From contig JAUHZW010000060.1 of assembly GCA_030425745.1 (NCBI GenBank), forward strand, positions 1-10,104: DNA of 10,104 nt, in the 5' to 3' direction. Made by a program: the position numbers and the translations under genes. Numbering within the stretch: the stretch's first letter is position 1; each line of letters opens with the position of its first letter. Below, one piece after another: positions 1-6,406 of this stretch. A model generated the notes under the pieces. The model did not search any database. It was not told the DNA's origin and saw nothing but the letters and a program-made list of their open reading frames with translations. Source of the DNA: Actinomycetes bacterium. GTDB taxonomy: Bacteria; Actinomycetota; Actinomycetes; S36-B12.

Positions 1-1276
1 CGCAGCGCTCGCCCGGTTGCAGCTGGTCGGGGTTCATCGCCAGACACATCGAGCAGCCGGCCTCGCGCCACTCCGCGCCGGCCGCGAGGAACACCTGATC
101 CAGGCCCTCCTCCTCCGCCTGCTGCTTCACCCGGACCGAGCCCGGCACGATCAGCATGCGAACCGAGTCAGCCACCGTGCGACCCTCGAGCACCTCGGCG
201 ACCGCGCGCAGGTCCTCGATGCGCCCGTTGGTGCACGAGCCCACGAACACGGTGTCGACGGTGATGTCGCGCAGCGGCATTCCGGGGGTCAGGCCCATGT
301 ACTCGATGGCACGTTCGATGGCCACGCGATCGACATCGTCGCGGGCATCGTCCGGGGTCGGGACGTTGGCGCCCAGCGGCAGCCCCTGCCCCGGGTTGGT
401 GCCCCACGTGACGAAGGGAGTCAGGGTGCTGGCGTCGATGACGATCTCGGCGTCGAACTCCGCATCCGGATCTCCGGGAAGAGTCTTCCAGTAGGCGACA
501 GCCTCATCCCAGTCCGAGCCGGTCGGCGCGTGGGTGCGGCCCTTCAGGTACTCGAAAGTCGTCTCATCGGGGGCGATCATCCCGGCGCGCGCACCGGCCT
601 CGATCGACATGTTGCACAGCGTCATGCGTCCTTCCATGGACAGGCCCTCGATGGCCGAGCCGCGATACTCAAGGACGTAGCCCTGCCCGCCGCCGGTGCC
701 GATCTCGGCGATGACCGCGAGGATGATGTCCTTGGCCGTGACACCGGGAGGAAGCTCACCGTTGACGGTGACGGCCATGGTCTTGAACGGCTTGAGCGGC
801 AGGGTCTGCGTCGCCAGCACATGCTCGACCTCACTCGTGCCGATGCCGAAGGCCAGTGCACCGAACGCACCGTGGGTCGAGGTGTGCGAGTCACCGCAGA
901 CCACCGTCATGCCGGGCTGGGTGAGACCCAGCTGCGGGCCCACGACGTGCACGATGCCCTGATCGATGCTGCCGAGGGAGTAGATCGGAACGCCGAACTC
1001 GTCGCAGTTGTGACGCAGGGCATCGACCTGCGCCTTGGAGATCGGATCCTCGATGGGCTTGAGGATGTCGATCGTCGGGACGTTGTGGTCCTCGGTGGCG
1101 AGGGTGAGGTCCGCGCGACGCACCGGTCGGTGATGCGCGTGTCGCAGGCCGTCGAAGGCCTGGGGACTGGTGACCTCGTGGACCAGGTGCAGGTCGATGT
1201 AGAGGAGGTCGGGCTCTCCCTCGGCGCGGCGGACGACGTGGTCGTCCCAGACCTTCTCTGCCAGCGTGCGTCCCAT
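1..1276 (-). CDS. leuC: 3-isopropylmalate dehydratase large subunit (partial, C-terminus beyond left edge)
   Basis: LeuC with LeuD isomerises 2-isopropylmalate to 3-isopropylmalate in cytosolic leucine synthesis; in organisms with CimA it also isomerises citramalate. 425 residues are visible of roughly 465-480 usual for the family, so the gene runs off the left edge. The [4Fe-4S] ligands are visible: Cys348 in VGSCTNGRIEDLR, and Cys408 and Cys411 in CSMCLAMNPD, almost the same numbering as E. coli LeuC. Other aconitase-family signatures are DLHLVHEVTSPQAF (residues 28-41) and VCGDSHTSTHGAFG (126-139). The ATG at 1276 is preceded by a strong AAGGAGG (1281-1287), only 4 nt away. It is divergent from ltbR across 84 nt. 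leuD is expected next but lies outside the window. No convincing -35/-10 pair was found for leuC on this strand. Confidence 0.98.
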   Translation of the reverse strand, partial: MGRTLAEKVWDDHVVRRAEGEPDLLYIDLHLVHEVTSPQAFDGLRHAHHRPVRRADLTLATEDHNVPTIDILKPIEDPISKAQVDALRHNCDEFGVPIYSLGSIDQGIVHVVGPQLGLTQPGMTVVCGDSHTSTHGAFGALAFGIGTSEVEHVLATQTLPLKPFKTMAVTVNGELPPGVTAKDIILAVIAEIGTGGGQGYVLEYRGSAIEGLSMEGRMTLCNMSIEAGARAGMIAPDETTFEYLKGRTHAPTGSDWDEAVAYWKTLPGDPDAEFDAEIVIDASTLTPFVTWGTNPGQGLPLGANVPTPDDARDDVDRVAIERAIEYMGLTPGMPLRDITVDTVFVGSCTNGRIEDLRAVAEVLEGRTVADSVRMLIVPGSVRVKQQAEEEGLDQVFLAAGAEWREAGCSMCLAMNPDQLQPGERC

Positions 1277-1324
1277 GGGACCTCCTTGTTCACTCGTGCC
1301 CGGCTACTCGCGTGTCCTCACATC

Positions 1325-1354
1325 TTGACATCTCAGATAGTGAGACAGCAGTAT
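1325..1354 (+). promoter_or_regulatory. Predicted ltbR promoter, giving a leaderless transcript
   Basis: A perfect -35 box TTGACA (1325-1330) is followed after 18 nt by CAGTAT (1349-1354), a partial -10 match. The expected start of transcription, 6-7 nt downstream, coincides with the GTG start codon at 1361. No Shine-Dalgarno sequence precedes that GTG, so the mRNA is probably leaderless, a common arrangement in actinobacteria. The -10 match is only moderate, so this is a prediction by eye. Confidence 0.5.
1331..1345. promoter_or_regulatory. Candidate LtbR/NdgR operator between leuC and ltbR
   Basis: The inverted repeat TCTCA-GATAG-TGAGA sits in the spacer between the -35 and -10 boxes of the ltbR promoter. 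Its right part, CAGATAGTGAGA (1334-1345), differs at one position from the LtbR motif CA(T/C)ATAGTG(A/G)GA that I recall being described for Corynebacterium glutamicum upstream of leuB and leuC. Its location would allow one bound regulator to control both divergent genes and to autoregulate. The match to the published motif is from memory and binding is inferred. Confidence 0.55.
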
Positions 1355-1360
1355 CAACGT

Positions 1361-2053
1361 GTGGACAACAGTAGCGGAGTGGGTGTTCTGGACAAGGCAG
1401 TGGCCCTGCTCGATGCCATCGCAGCGCGCCCCTGCACCCTCACCGATCTGGTCGAGGCCACAGGCATCACCCGTCCCACCGCCCACCGACTCGCCCTCGC
1501 GCTGGAACACCACTCCCTGGTCAGCCGGGACCAGGAGGGCAGATTCATCACCGGCCCGCATCTGGCCACCTGGTCCACGGAATCCGACCCCCTGGCGATC
1601 CGAGCCGAAAGAGTGGTCCTGGAGCTTCGGGATGCCACCGGACTGAGCGCGCAGGTCTACCGGCGCGCCGGGGACTCACGGCTCTGCATCGCCGCGGCCG
1701 AGCCCGCGACCGGGCTGCGCGACACGGTGCCCGTCGGCAGCCTGCTGACGCTGCAGGCCGGCTCCGCGGCACAGGTTCTGGTGGCCTGGCTGGATGCCGA
1801 GGAGCGCGTGCGACTCGTCACCGGCGCCGCCTACGGTCAGGACACCCTCGCCACTGTGCGTCGGCGCGGCTGGGCGCACAGCCTCGGCCAGCGGGAGCCC
1901 GGAGTCGGGTCGATCAGTGTGCCGGCACGTGATGCACGGGGCGTCGTCGTGGCTGCAGTGAGCATCTCCGGACCCCAGGAGCGCCTCACCCGCCCGACCC
2001 CGGCGCAGCGGTCGCTGCTGCAGGGGGCTGCGGAGCGGCTCACGCTGCGATGA
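1361..2053 (+). CDS. ltbR: IclR-family regulator of leucine biosynthesis, LtbR/NdgR type
   Basis: A 230-residue DNA-binding regulator. The N-terminus MDNSSGVGVLDKA is the hallmark of actinobacterial NdgR/LtbR proteins, whose genes typically lie divergent to leuCD as here. A winged helix-turn-helix covers about residues 15-65, with TLTDLVEATGITRPTAHRLA (26-45) as the HTH core. The rest is the IclR ligand-binding domain, with family segments LRDTVPVGS (119-127), RRRGWAHSLGQREPGV (167-182) and VAAVSISGP (197-205). LtbR represses leucine and tryptophan genes in Corynebacterium, while NdgR acts on amino acid metabolism in Streptomyces; the ligand is not settled by sequence. The GTG start is chosen because it gives the conserved N-terminus and agrees with the predicted leaderless promoter. 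The reading frame stays open far upstream, but there it is only antisense to leuC. Confidence 0.93.
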   Translation: MDNSSGVGVLDKAVALLDAIAARPCTLTDLVEATGITRPTAHRLALALEHHSLVSRDQEGRFITGPHLATWSTESDPLAIRAERVVLELRDATGLSAQVYRRAGDSRLCIAAAEPATGLRDTVPVGSLLTLQAGSAAQVLVAWLDAEERVRLVTGAAYGQDTLATVRRRGWAHSLGQREPGVGSISVPARDARGVVVAAVSISGPQERLTRPTPAQRSLLQGAAERLTLR

Positions 2054-2062
2054 TCGGAGACG

Positions 2063-2094
2063 ACGAAGGCCCCCGGCGAACCGGGGGCCTTCGT
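2063..2094. terminator. Strong hairpin between ltbR and tRNA-Glu, probably a bidirectional terminator
   Basis: A perfect 14-bp GC-rich stem (2063-2076 with 2081-2094) has a CGAA loop and begins 10 nt after the ltbR stop. It is followed on plus by GTTGTA rather than a long T run, so it is a weak-tract terminator. ltbR and the tRNA genes converge here, and the symmetric stem could end transcription from both sides. Confidence 0.75.
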
Positions 2095-2098
2095 GTTG

Positions 2099-2171
2099 TA
2101 GCCCCGACGGGATTCGAACCCGCGCTACCGCCTTGAGAGGGCGGCGTGCTAGGCCACTACACAACGGGGCC
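2099..2171 (-). tRNA. tRNA-Glu (anticodon CTC)
   Basis: On minus the sequence folds as a standard cloverleaf. The 7-bp acceptor GGCCCCG/CGGGGCT has one G-U pair. The D arm carries AGTGGCCTA. The anticodon arm is CCGCC-CTCTCAA-GGCGG with anticodon CTC (codon GAG). The T arm has loop TTCGAAT, and the discriminator base is A. No CCA is encoded. It lies near gltX, whose product charges it. Confidence 0.96.
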
Positions 2172-2236
2172 AAGCCACAACATGCACTGCGATGATTCTG
2201 CTGTGTCGCGCTGCTGCGTGAGCGGCGCCGCCGAAG

Positions 2237-2265
2237 CGTATCGGACACAGGACTCGAGGTCACAA
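2237..2265 (-). promoter_or_regulatory. Possible tRNA-Glu promoter
   Basis: On minus, TTGTGA (2260-2265) is separated by 17 nt from GATACG (2237-2242). Transcription would start near 2230, about 60 nt before the tRNA 5' end. Both boxes are imperfect. The tRNA could equally be co-transcribed with tRNA-Gln. Confidence 0.3.
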
Positions 2266-2272
2266 TCGGCTA

Positions 2273-2305
2273 CCCACGTGGGCGCACGGAGCGATCTCGT
2301 ATCGC
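2273..2305. other. Small palindromes between the two tRNA genes
   Basis: The 133-nt space between the tRNAs holds no gene. It contains a perfect 10-bp palindrome CCCACGTGGG (2273-2282) and a small hairpin GCGAT-ctcgt-ATCGC (2291-2305) directly abutting the 3' end of tRNA-Gln. The latter could be a trailer hairpin or a weak terminator of the tRNA-Gln transcript, although no T run follows. Confidence 0.3.
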
Positions 2306-2376
2306 TGGGGTACCAGGACTCGAACCTAGACTAACTGAACCAGAATCAGTTGGGCTGCCAATTACCCCATACCCCA
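2305..2376 (-). tRNA. tRNA-Gln (anticodon CTG)
   Basis: On minus the cloverleaf is clear. The 7-bp acceptor is TGGGGTA/TACCCCA. The D stem is GGG/CCC with loop TAATTGGCAG. The anticodon arm is ACTGA-TTCTGGT-TCAGT with anticodon CTG (codon CAG). The T arm has loop TTCGAGT, and the discriminator is G. No CCA is encoded. Most actinobacteria lack GlnRS, so this tRNA is expected to be first misacylated with Glu by the neighbouring GltX and then amidated by GatCAB. Confidence 0.96.
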
Positions 2377-2402
2377 ATGGCTACCGCGCTAGCGGCCCCA
2401 CG

Positions 2403-2408
2403 AGTATA
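2403..2408 (-). promoter_or_regulatory. Probable -10 box for tRNA-Gln
   Basis: TATACT on minus matches the TATAAT consensus at five of six positions and predicts initiation about 20 nt before the tRNA-Gln 5' end. No good -35 box is seen at the expected distance. It lies between the gltX stop and the tRNA, so the tRNAs may have their own promoter besides read-through from gltX. Confidence 0.45.
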
Positions 2409-2440
2409 GACACACCGTGGTGAACGCGGCGGCACCGCCC

Positions 2441-3925
2441 CTAGCCGCAGGCGGACCGCAAGCGCGCGAGGGATGTGTCGCGACCGAGGATCTCCATGGA
2501 CTCGAACAGGGGCGGCGACACCCGTCGGCCGGTCACGGCGACCCGCACCGGACCGAACGCGAACTTGGGCTTCAGACCCATGCCGTCGACCAGCGCTGCG
2601 CGGAGTGCCGCCTCGATCGACGCGGCGTCCCACACGTCGAGGGACTCCAGTGCCTCCAGGGCCGTCGCCACCACTCGGCGGCCATCCTCGGTCAGCTGGG
2701 ACGTCGCATCAGCCTCATCGATCGCGAAATCCGCATCGGACACCAGCAGGAAACCGAGCATGCCCACGGCCTGGCTCAGCGTCTCCATGCGCTCACGCAC
2801 GAGCGGGACCGCAGCATCGAGGACCTCGCGCTGGCGGTCGGTCAGCGTCTCGGCCACCAGCCCGGCCCCCACGAGGAACGGCACGATCCGCTCGACCAGT
2901 TCGGCCTCACTGAGCTCACGGATCCAGTCGCCGTTGATGGCGGTGCACTTCTTGAGGTCGAATCGCGCCGGGTTCGGGCTCACCCGGTCGAGGGTGAAGG
3001 CCTCCGCCAGCTGCTCCTTGCTGAAGAACTCGATGTCGTCGCCCATGGACCAGCCGAGCAGCGACAGGTAGTTCAGCAGCCCTTCCGGGAGGTAGCCCTC
3101 ATCGCGGTACCACTGGAGCGAGGACTCCGGATCGCGCTTGGAGAGCTTCTTGTTGCCCTCCCCCATCACATACGGCAGGTGGCCGAAGGACGGAACGGAG
3201 CCATCGGTCACGCCGATCCGGCCGAGCGCCTCGTACAGGGCCAACTGTCGTGGCGTCGAGGAGAGCAGATCCTCACCGCGCAGGACATGGGTGATCCGCA
3301 TCATCGCGTCATCGACGGGGTTGACGAGGGTGTAGAGCGGCTCACCGTTGGCCCGCTGGAGGACGAAGTCGGGAACCTGGTCGGCGGCGAAGGTGATGGG
3401 GCCGCGCACGAGGTCGTCCCATGTCCAGTCCCGATCAGGCATCCGGAACCGCACGACGCGACTGCGGCCCTCGGACTGGTAGGCGGCCACCTGCTCGTCG
3501 GACAGGTCACGACAGTGGCGGTCATAGCCCGGAGCACGGTGCTCGGCCTTGGCGATCTCGCGCCGCTCCTCGAGTTCAGCCGGTGTGCAGTAGCAGTGAT
3601 ACGCGAAGCCCTCCTGCAGCAGCCGCGCCGCCACATCGGCATAGATTCCGTCGGCCATGCGCTCGGACTGCCGGTACGGGCCGTACGGGCCCCCGATGTT
3701 CGGTCCCTCATCCCACGTGAGTCCCAGCCAGTCGAGCGCCGCGAGCAGGGCCTCGTAGGACTCCTCGGAGTCACGGGCGCTGTCGGTGTCCTCGATGCGG
3801 AAGACGAACGTGCCGCCCGTATGGCGGGCGTAGGCCCAGTTGAACAGGGCCGTACGCACCATCCCGACGTGCGGGTTGCCCGTCGGAGACGGGCAGAAAC
3901 GGACTCGAACGTCGCTGTCAGCCAC
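2441..3925 (-). CDS. gltX: Glutamyl-tRNA synthetase, probably non-discriminating
   Basis: A 494-residue class I aminoacyl-tRNA synthetase that charges tRNA-Glu with glutamate using ATP; in actinobacteria the enzyme is usually expected to charge tRNA-Gln as well. The Rossmann-fold HIGH-equivalent motif is CPSPTGNPHVGMVRTALFNW (residues 11-30). A Cys/Tyr cluster resembling the GluRS zinc site has Cys111, Cys113, Tyr134 and Cys138. NPVDDAMMRITHVLRGEDLL (202-221) is family-typical, and the KMSKS loop is KLSKR (260-264). The start is GTG, giving the normal MADSDVRVRFCPSPTG N-terminus. It overlaps the stop of the upstream FAH-family gene by 8 nt (3918-3925), which implies translational coupling. 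Its two tRNA substrates follow directly downstream. Length and motifs look intact. Confidence 0.97.
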   Translation of the reverse strand: MADSDVRVRFCPSPTGNPHVGMVRTALFNWAYARHTGGTFVFRIEDTDSARDSEESYEALLAALDWLGLTWDEGPNIGGPYGPYRQSERMADGIYADVAARLLQEGFAYHCYCTPAELEERREIAKAEHRAPGYDRHCRDLSDEQVAAYQSEGRSRVVRFRMPDRDWTWDDLVRGPITFAADQVPDFVLQRANGEPLYTLVNPVDDAMMRITHVLRGEDLLSSTPRQLALYEALGRIGVTDGSVPSFGHLPYVMGEGNKKLSKRDPESSLQWYRDEGYLPEGLLNYLSLLGWSMGDDIEFFSKEQLAEAFTLDRVSPNPARFDLKKCTAINGDWIRELSEAELVERIVPFLVGAGLVAETLTDRQREVLDAAVPLVRERMETLSQAVGMLGFLLVSDADFAIDEADATSQLTEDGRRVVATALEALESLDVWDAASIEAALRAALVDGMGLKPKFAFGPVRVAVTGRRVSPPLFESMEILGRDTSLARLRSACG

Positions 3926-4682
3926 GATCCACCACCGGATTCGTCAGGGTGCCGATCCCACCGATCGTCACGCTCACCTCGTCCCCCGCCGTCAACGGAC
4001 CGACCCCGGCCGGGGTTCCCGTCAGGATCACGTCGCCGGGCAGCAGCGTCATGACCGAACTGATCCACGCCACGAGCTCCGGCACCGAGCGCACCATGTC
4101 GGCACCGACGCCGGACTGGCGCACCTCACCGTTCACCGAGCACTCGATCGTGGCCTCCTCGACGTCGAGGGACGTCTCGATCCACGGGCCGAGCGGGCAG
4201 AAGGAGTCGAAGCCCTTCGCGCGTCCCCACTGGCCATCGGTGCGCTGCAGGTCGCGAGCGGTGACGTCGTTGGCACAGGTGTACCCGAGGACCACCTCGT
4301 CGACGCGATCCTCCGGTACATCGCGACACATCCGGCCGATCACGACGGCGATCTCGGACTCGTGCTCGACCTGCTCAGACTGCCAGGGCAGCAGGACGGG
4401 ATCGCCCGGGCCGATCACGGCCGTGCTCGGCTTGAGGAAGACCATGGGCTCGGCCGGCGGGGTGTCACCACCCATCTCGCGGACGTGGTCGAGGAAGTTC
4501 TTGCCCACGGCGACGATCTTGCTCGGCAGCACGGGTGCCACGAGCCGGGCGTCCGCCAAGGGCAGCACGCGGCCGTCCGGCTCGAACGGGCCGAAGGGAT
4601 GGCTGCTCAACAGCGCGACGGCATCCCCCTCGATCACGCCGTAGTGGAGGTCGTCGTCCAGGGAGACTCGGCAGATGCGCAC
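3918..4682 (-). CDS. Fumarylacetoacetate hydrolase (FAH) family protein
   Basis: A 254-residue protein of the FAH/HpcE superfamily, whose members are metal-dependent hydrolases, decarboxylases, isomerases or tautomerases of 2-oxo acids. The core motifs are KIVAVGKNFLDHVREMG (55-71), PMVFLKPSTAVIGPGDPV (79-96), the acidic metal ligands in VEHESEIAVVIG (Glu108, Glu110), Asp139 in CANDVTARDLQ, and GDVILTGTPAGVGPL (216-230). GTG at 4682 is preferred over an upstream ATG at 4730. It gives the usual short MRICRVSLD start, lies 10 nt after the cimA stop, and is preceded by GGTAGGG. A related gene lies next to gltX in Mycobacterium tuberculosis, where it is annotated only loosely as an isomerase. The substrate is unknown. 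Cotranscription with cimA and gltX is inferred from spacing. Confidence 0.9.
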   Translation of the reverse strand: MRICRVSLDDDLHYGVIEGDAVALLSSHPFGPFEPDGRVLPLADARLVAPVLPSKIVAVGKNFLDHVREMGGDTPPAEPMVFLKPSTAVIGPGDPVLLPWQSEQVEHESEIAVVIGRMCRDVPEDRVDEVVLGYTCANDVTARDLQRTDGQWGRAKGFDSFCPLGPWIETSLDVEEATIECSVNGEVRQSGVGADMVRSVPELVAWISSVMTLLPGDVILTGTPAGVGPLTAGDEVSVTIGGIGTLTNPVVDRG

Positions 4683-4692
4683 GAACCGGACC

Positions 4693-6267
4693 CTACCGAT
4701 CGCGCCGCAGGAGCCCGTAGCGGACGGCATCCTCCAAGGAACGCCACGATGCGGCGATGACGTTCTCGTGCACGCCGACGGTGCTCCAGGACTCGTGGCC
4801 GTCGCTCGTGCCGATGAGCACCCGCGTCCGCGCCCCCGTGCCGGACTTCTCGTCGAGGATGCGGACCTTGTAGTCGACCAGGCGCATGCCCTTCAGGTCC
4901 GGGTACTTCTGGACGATGGCACCACGCAGCGCACGGTCCAGCGCATTGACCGGGCCGTTGCCCTCCGCGGTGGAGATGATGCGCTCACCGTCCAGGTGGA
5001 TCTTGACCGTGGCCTCGGTGCGCACGGCGCCCTCGGCATCCTGCTCGACGATCGTGCGCCACGACTCCACGTGGAACGAGAGTTCGGCGCCCTCACTGTC
5101 GAGGATCAGCAGCTCGAAGGATGCATCGGCGGCCTCGAAGCTCCACCCCTGAGCCTCGAGCTCCTTGACCTCCTCGACCACCCTGGTGACGACCTCGGGC
5201 TTGTCTGACAGGTCGTAGCCGAGTTCGGCGCCCTTGAGCTCGATGGAGGCGCGCCCGGCCATCTCCGTGACGAGGACGTTCTGCACGTTGCCGACCACCG
5301 CCGGGTCGATGTGGTTGTACAGGTCGGCGTTGACCTTCAGGGCGCTCGCATGCAGGCCCGCCTTGTGAGCGAAGGAGGCCCAGCCGGCGTAGGGCTGGTG
5401 CGTGTTCGGGGCGATGTTCGCGATCTCCGCGATGGCGTGGGAGATGCGAACGGTCTCCTGCAGGGCGCCATCAGGGAGGCAGTCGATGTCCAGCTTCAGC
5501 TGCAGGTTCGGCACCACGACGAACAGGTCGGCGTTCCCGGTGCGCTCGCCGTAGCCGTTGGCGGTGCACTGCACGTGCGAGACCCCGGCCTCGACGGCGG
5601 AGACGGAGTTGGCGATGGCGCAGCCCGTGTCGTCTTGGCAGTGGATGCCCAGCCGCACACCCGAGCGCTGCTTGACGTCTGTGACCACCTCGAACATGCC
5701 GTGCGGCAGCATCCCGCCGTTGGTGTCGCAGAGGACCCCGACGGAGGCCCCCGCCTCGGCCGCGGCGACCAGCAGGCGCACCCCGTAGTCGCGGTCGTGC
5801 TTGTAGCCGTCGAAGAAGTGCTCCATGTCGACGAACACCCGGCGACCCTCGCCCACCAGGAAGCGGACGGTGTCCTCGATCATCGCCACGTTCTCGTCGA
5901 GAGTCGTGCGCAGGGCCTCGCTGACGTGACGGACGTCGGACTTGGCGACCAGCGTGACGACCGGGGCCTGCGAGTCGAGCAGGGCGCGCACCTGATGGTC
6001 GTCCTCCACCTTCACCCCGGCCTTGCGGGTGGCACCGAACGCGACGAGCTCGGCGTTCGTCAGGTCGAGTTCGGTCTGTGCGCGCTGGAAGAACTCGGTG
6101 TCCTTGGGCATCGCGCCCGGCCAGCCCCCCTCGATGAAGCCGACCCCGTAGTCGTCGAGAAGGCGGGCCACCGCGAGCTTGTCGTTGACCGAGTACGAGA
6201 TGCCCTCGCGCTGGGCGCCGTCACGCAGCGTGGTGTCGTACACGTGGAAGCCGTCGGGGCGAGCCAT
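4693..6267 (-). CDS. cimA: (R)-citramalate synthase
   Basis: A 524-residue HMGL-like/DRE-TIM enzyme that condenses pyruvate and acetyl-CoA into citramalate, the entry to threonine-independent isoleucine synthesis. The catalytic start DTTLRDGAQREG (residues 11-22, Arg15 and Asp16) is CimA-like. GFIEGGWPGAMPKD (43-56) and TANGYGERTGNADLF (235-249) also fit the citramalate synthase family rather than LeuA. The C-terminal part (about 375-515) is a LeuA-type allosteric dimer domain. One oddity is that the metal-binding HxH motif reads His209-Cys-Gln211 (HCQDD). The ATG at 6267 has GAGGAA 5 nt upstream. A candidate isoleucine attenuator precedes it, and the FAH gene follows after 10 nt. LeuA function is less likely because a separate leuA lies in the window. 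Confidence 0.88.
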   Translation of the reverse strand: MARPDGFHVYDTTLRDGAQREGISYSVNDKLAVARLLDDYGVGFIEGGWPGAMPKDTEFFQRAQTELDLTNAELVAFGATRKAGVKVEDDHQVRALLDSQAPVVTLVAKSDVRHVSEALRTTLDENVAMIEDTVRFLVGEGRRVFVDMEHFFDGYKHDRDYGVRLLVAAAEAGASVGVLCDTNGGMLPHGMFEVVTDVKQRSGVRLGIHCQDDTGCAIANSVSAVEAGVSHVQCTANGYGERTGNADLFVVVPNLQLKLDIDCLPDGALQETVRISHAIAEIANIAPNTHQPYAGWASFAHKAGLHASALKVNADLYNHIDPAVVGNVQNVLVTEMAGRASIELKGAELGYDLSDKPEVVTRVVEEVKELEAQGWSFEAADASFELLILDSEGAELSFHVESWRTIVEQDAEGAVRTEATVKIHLDGERIISTAEGNGPVNALDRALRGAIVQKYPDLKGMRLVDYKVRILDEKSGTGARTRVLIGTSDGHESWSTVGVHENVIAASWRSLEDAVRYGLLRRDR

Positions 6268-6303
6268 GGCTCTTCCTCACATTCTCAGGTCGGTCCGCCA
6301 ACG

Positions 6304-6331
6304 AAAAAGCCCCCCGCGGGTGCGAAGGGCT
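6304..6331 (-). terminator. Intrinsic terminator upstream of cimA (attenuator)
   Basis: On minus, AGCCCTTCGC (6322-6331) pairs with GCGGGGGGCT (6308-6317) around an ACCC loop. The 10-bp stem includes two G-U pairs, and T-rich sequence (5 T, 6304-6308) follows it. This is a textbook rho-independent terminator located between an isoleucine-coding leader peptide and cimA, 36 nt before the cimA start. The position implies conditional termination, not the end of a full gene. Confidence 0.8.
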
Positions 6332-6355
6332 GCGCGTCGACGAGGGTCGACGCGC
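6332..6355 (-). promoter_or_regulatory. Perfect hairpin abutting the cimA attenuator terminator
   Basis: A 10-bp perfect stem (GCGCGTCGAC, 6346-6355 on minus, with GTCGACGCGC, 6332-6341) has a CCTC loop. Its first base is the last base of the leader peptide stop codon, and its last base abuts the terminator stem. The 3' arm CGCGC (6332-6336) plus CCC of the terminator (6327-6329) can instead pair with GGGGCGCG at the start of the leader (6384-6391). That pairing would block the terminator and is a candidate antiterminator. Confidence 0.65.
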
Positions 6356-6393
6356 TAGTTAATGATGATGGCGGTGCTGAACACGCGCCCCAT
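6355..6393 (-). CDS. Isoleucine-rich leader peptide of cimA
   Basis: A 12-codon ORF on minus encodes MGRVFSTAIIIN followed by TAG. Three consecutive Ile codons (6361-6369: ATC ATC ATT) lie two codons before the stop, directly before the hairpin and intrinsic terminator. This is the classical layout of an attenuation leader, and isoleucine is the end product served by CimA. An AGG directly abuts the ATG, which is poor for initiation. The GTG at 6384, with AGGA 8 nt upstream, would give a shorter MFSTAIIIN and may be the true start. Translation is inferred. Confidence 0.7.
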   Translation of the reverse strand: MGRVFSTAIIIN

Positions 6394-6406
6394 CCTGCCA
6401 CAGACG

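Noticed and set aside
17..1360. Plus-strand open frame running continuously into ltbR
   Set aside because: This part is antisense to leuC, whose iron-sulfur and family motifs are clear; the frame is open only because of high GC. The real ltbR begins at the GTG at 1361.
2417..4054. 545-codon plus-strand open frame
   Set aside because: It is a shadow of gltX on the opposite strand, with low-complexity R/H/G-rich translation and no recognisable domain.
4683..4730. Upstream ATG start for the FAH-family gene
   Set aside because: It would add 16 residues overlapping the end of cimA. The GTG at 4682 has a ribosome binding site and gives the usual family N-terminus.
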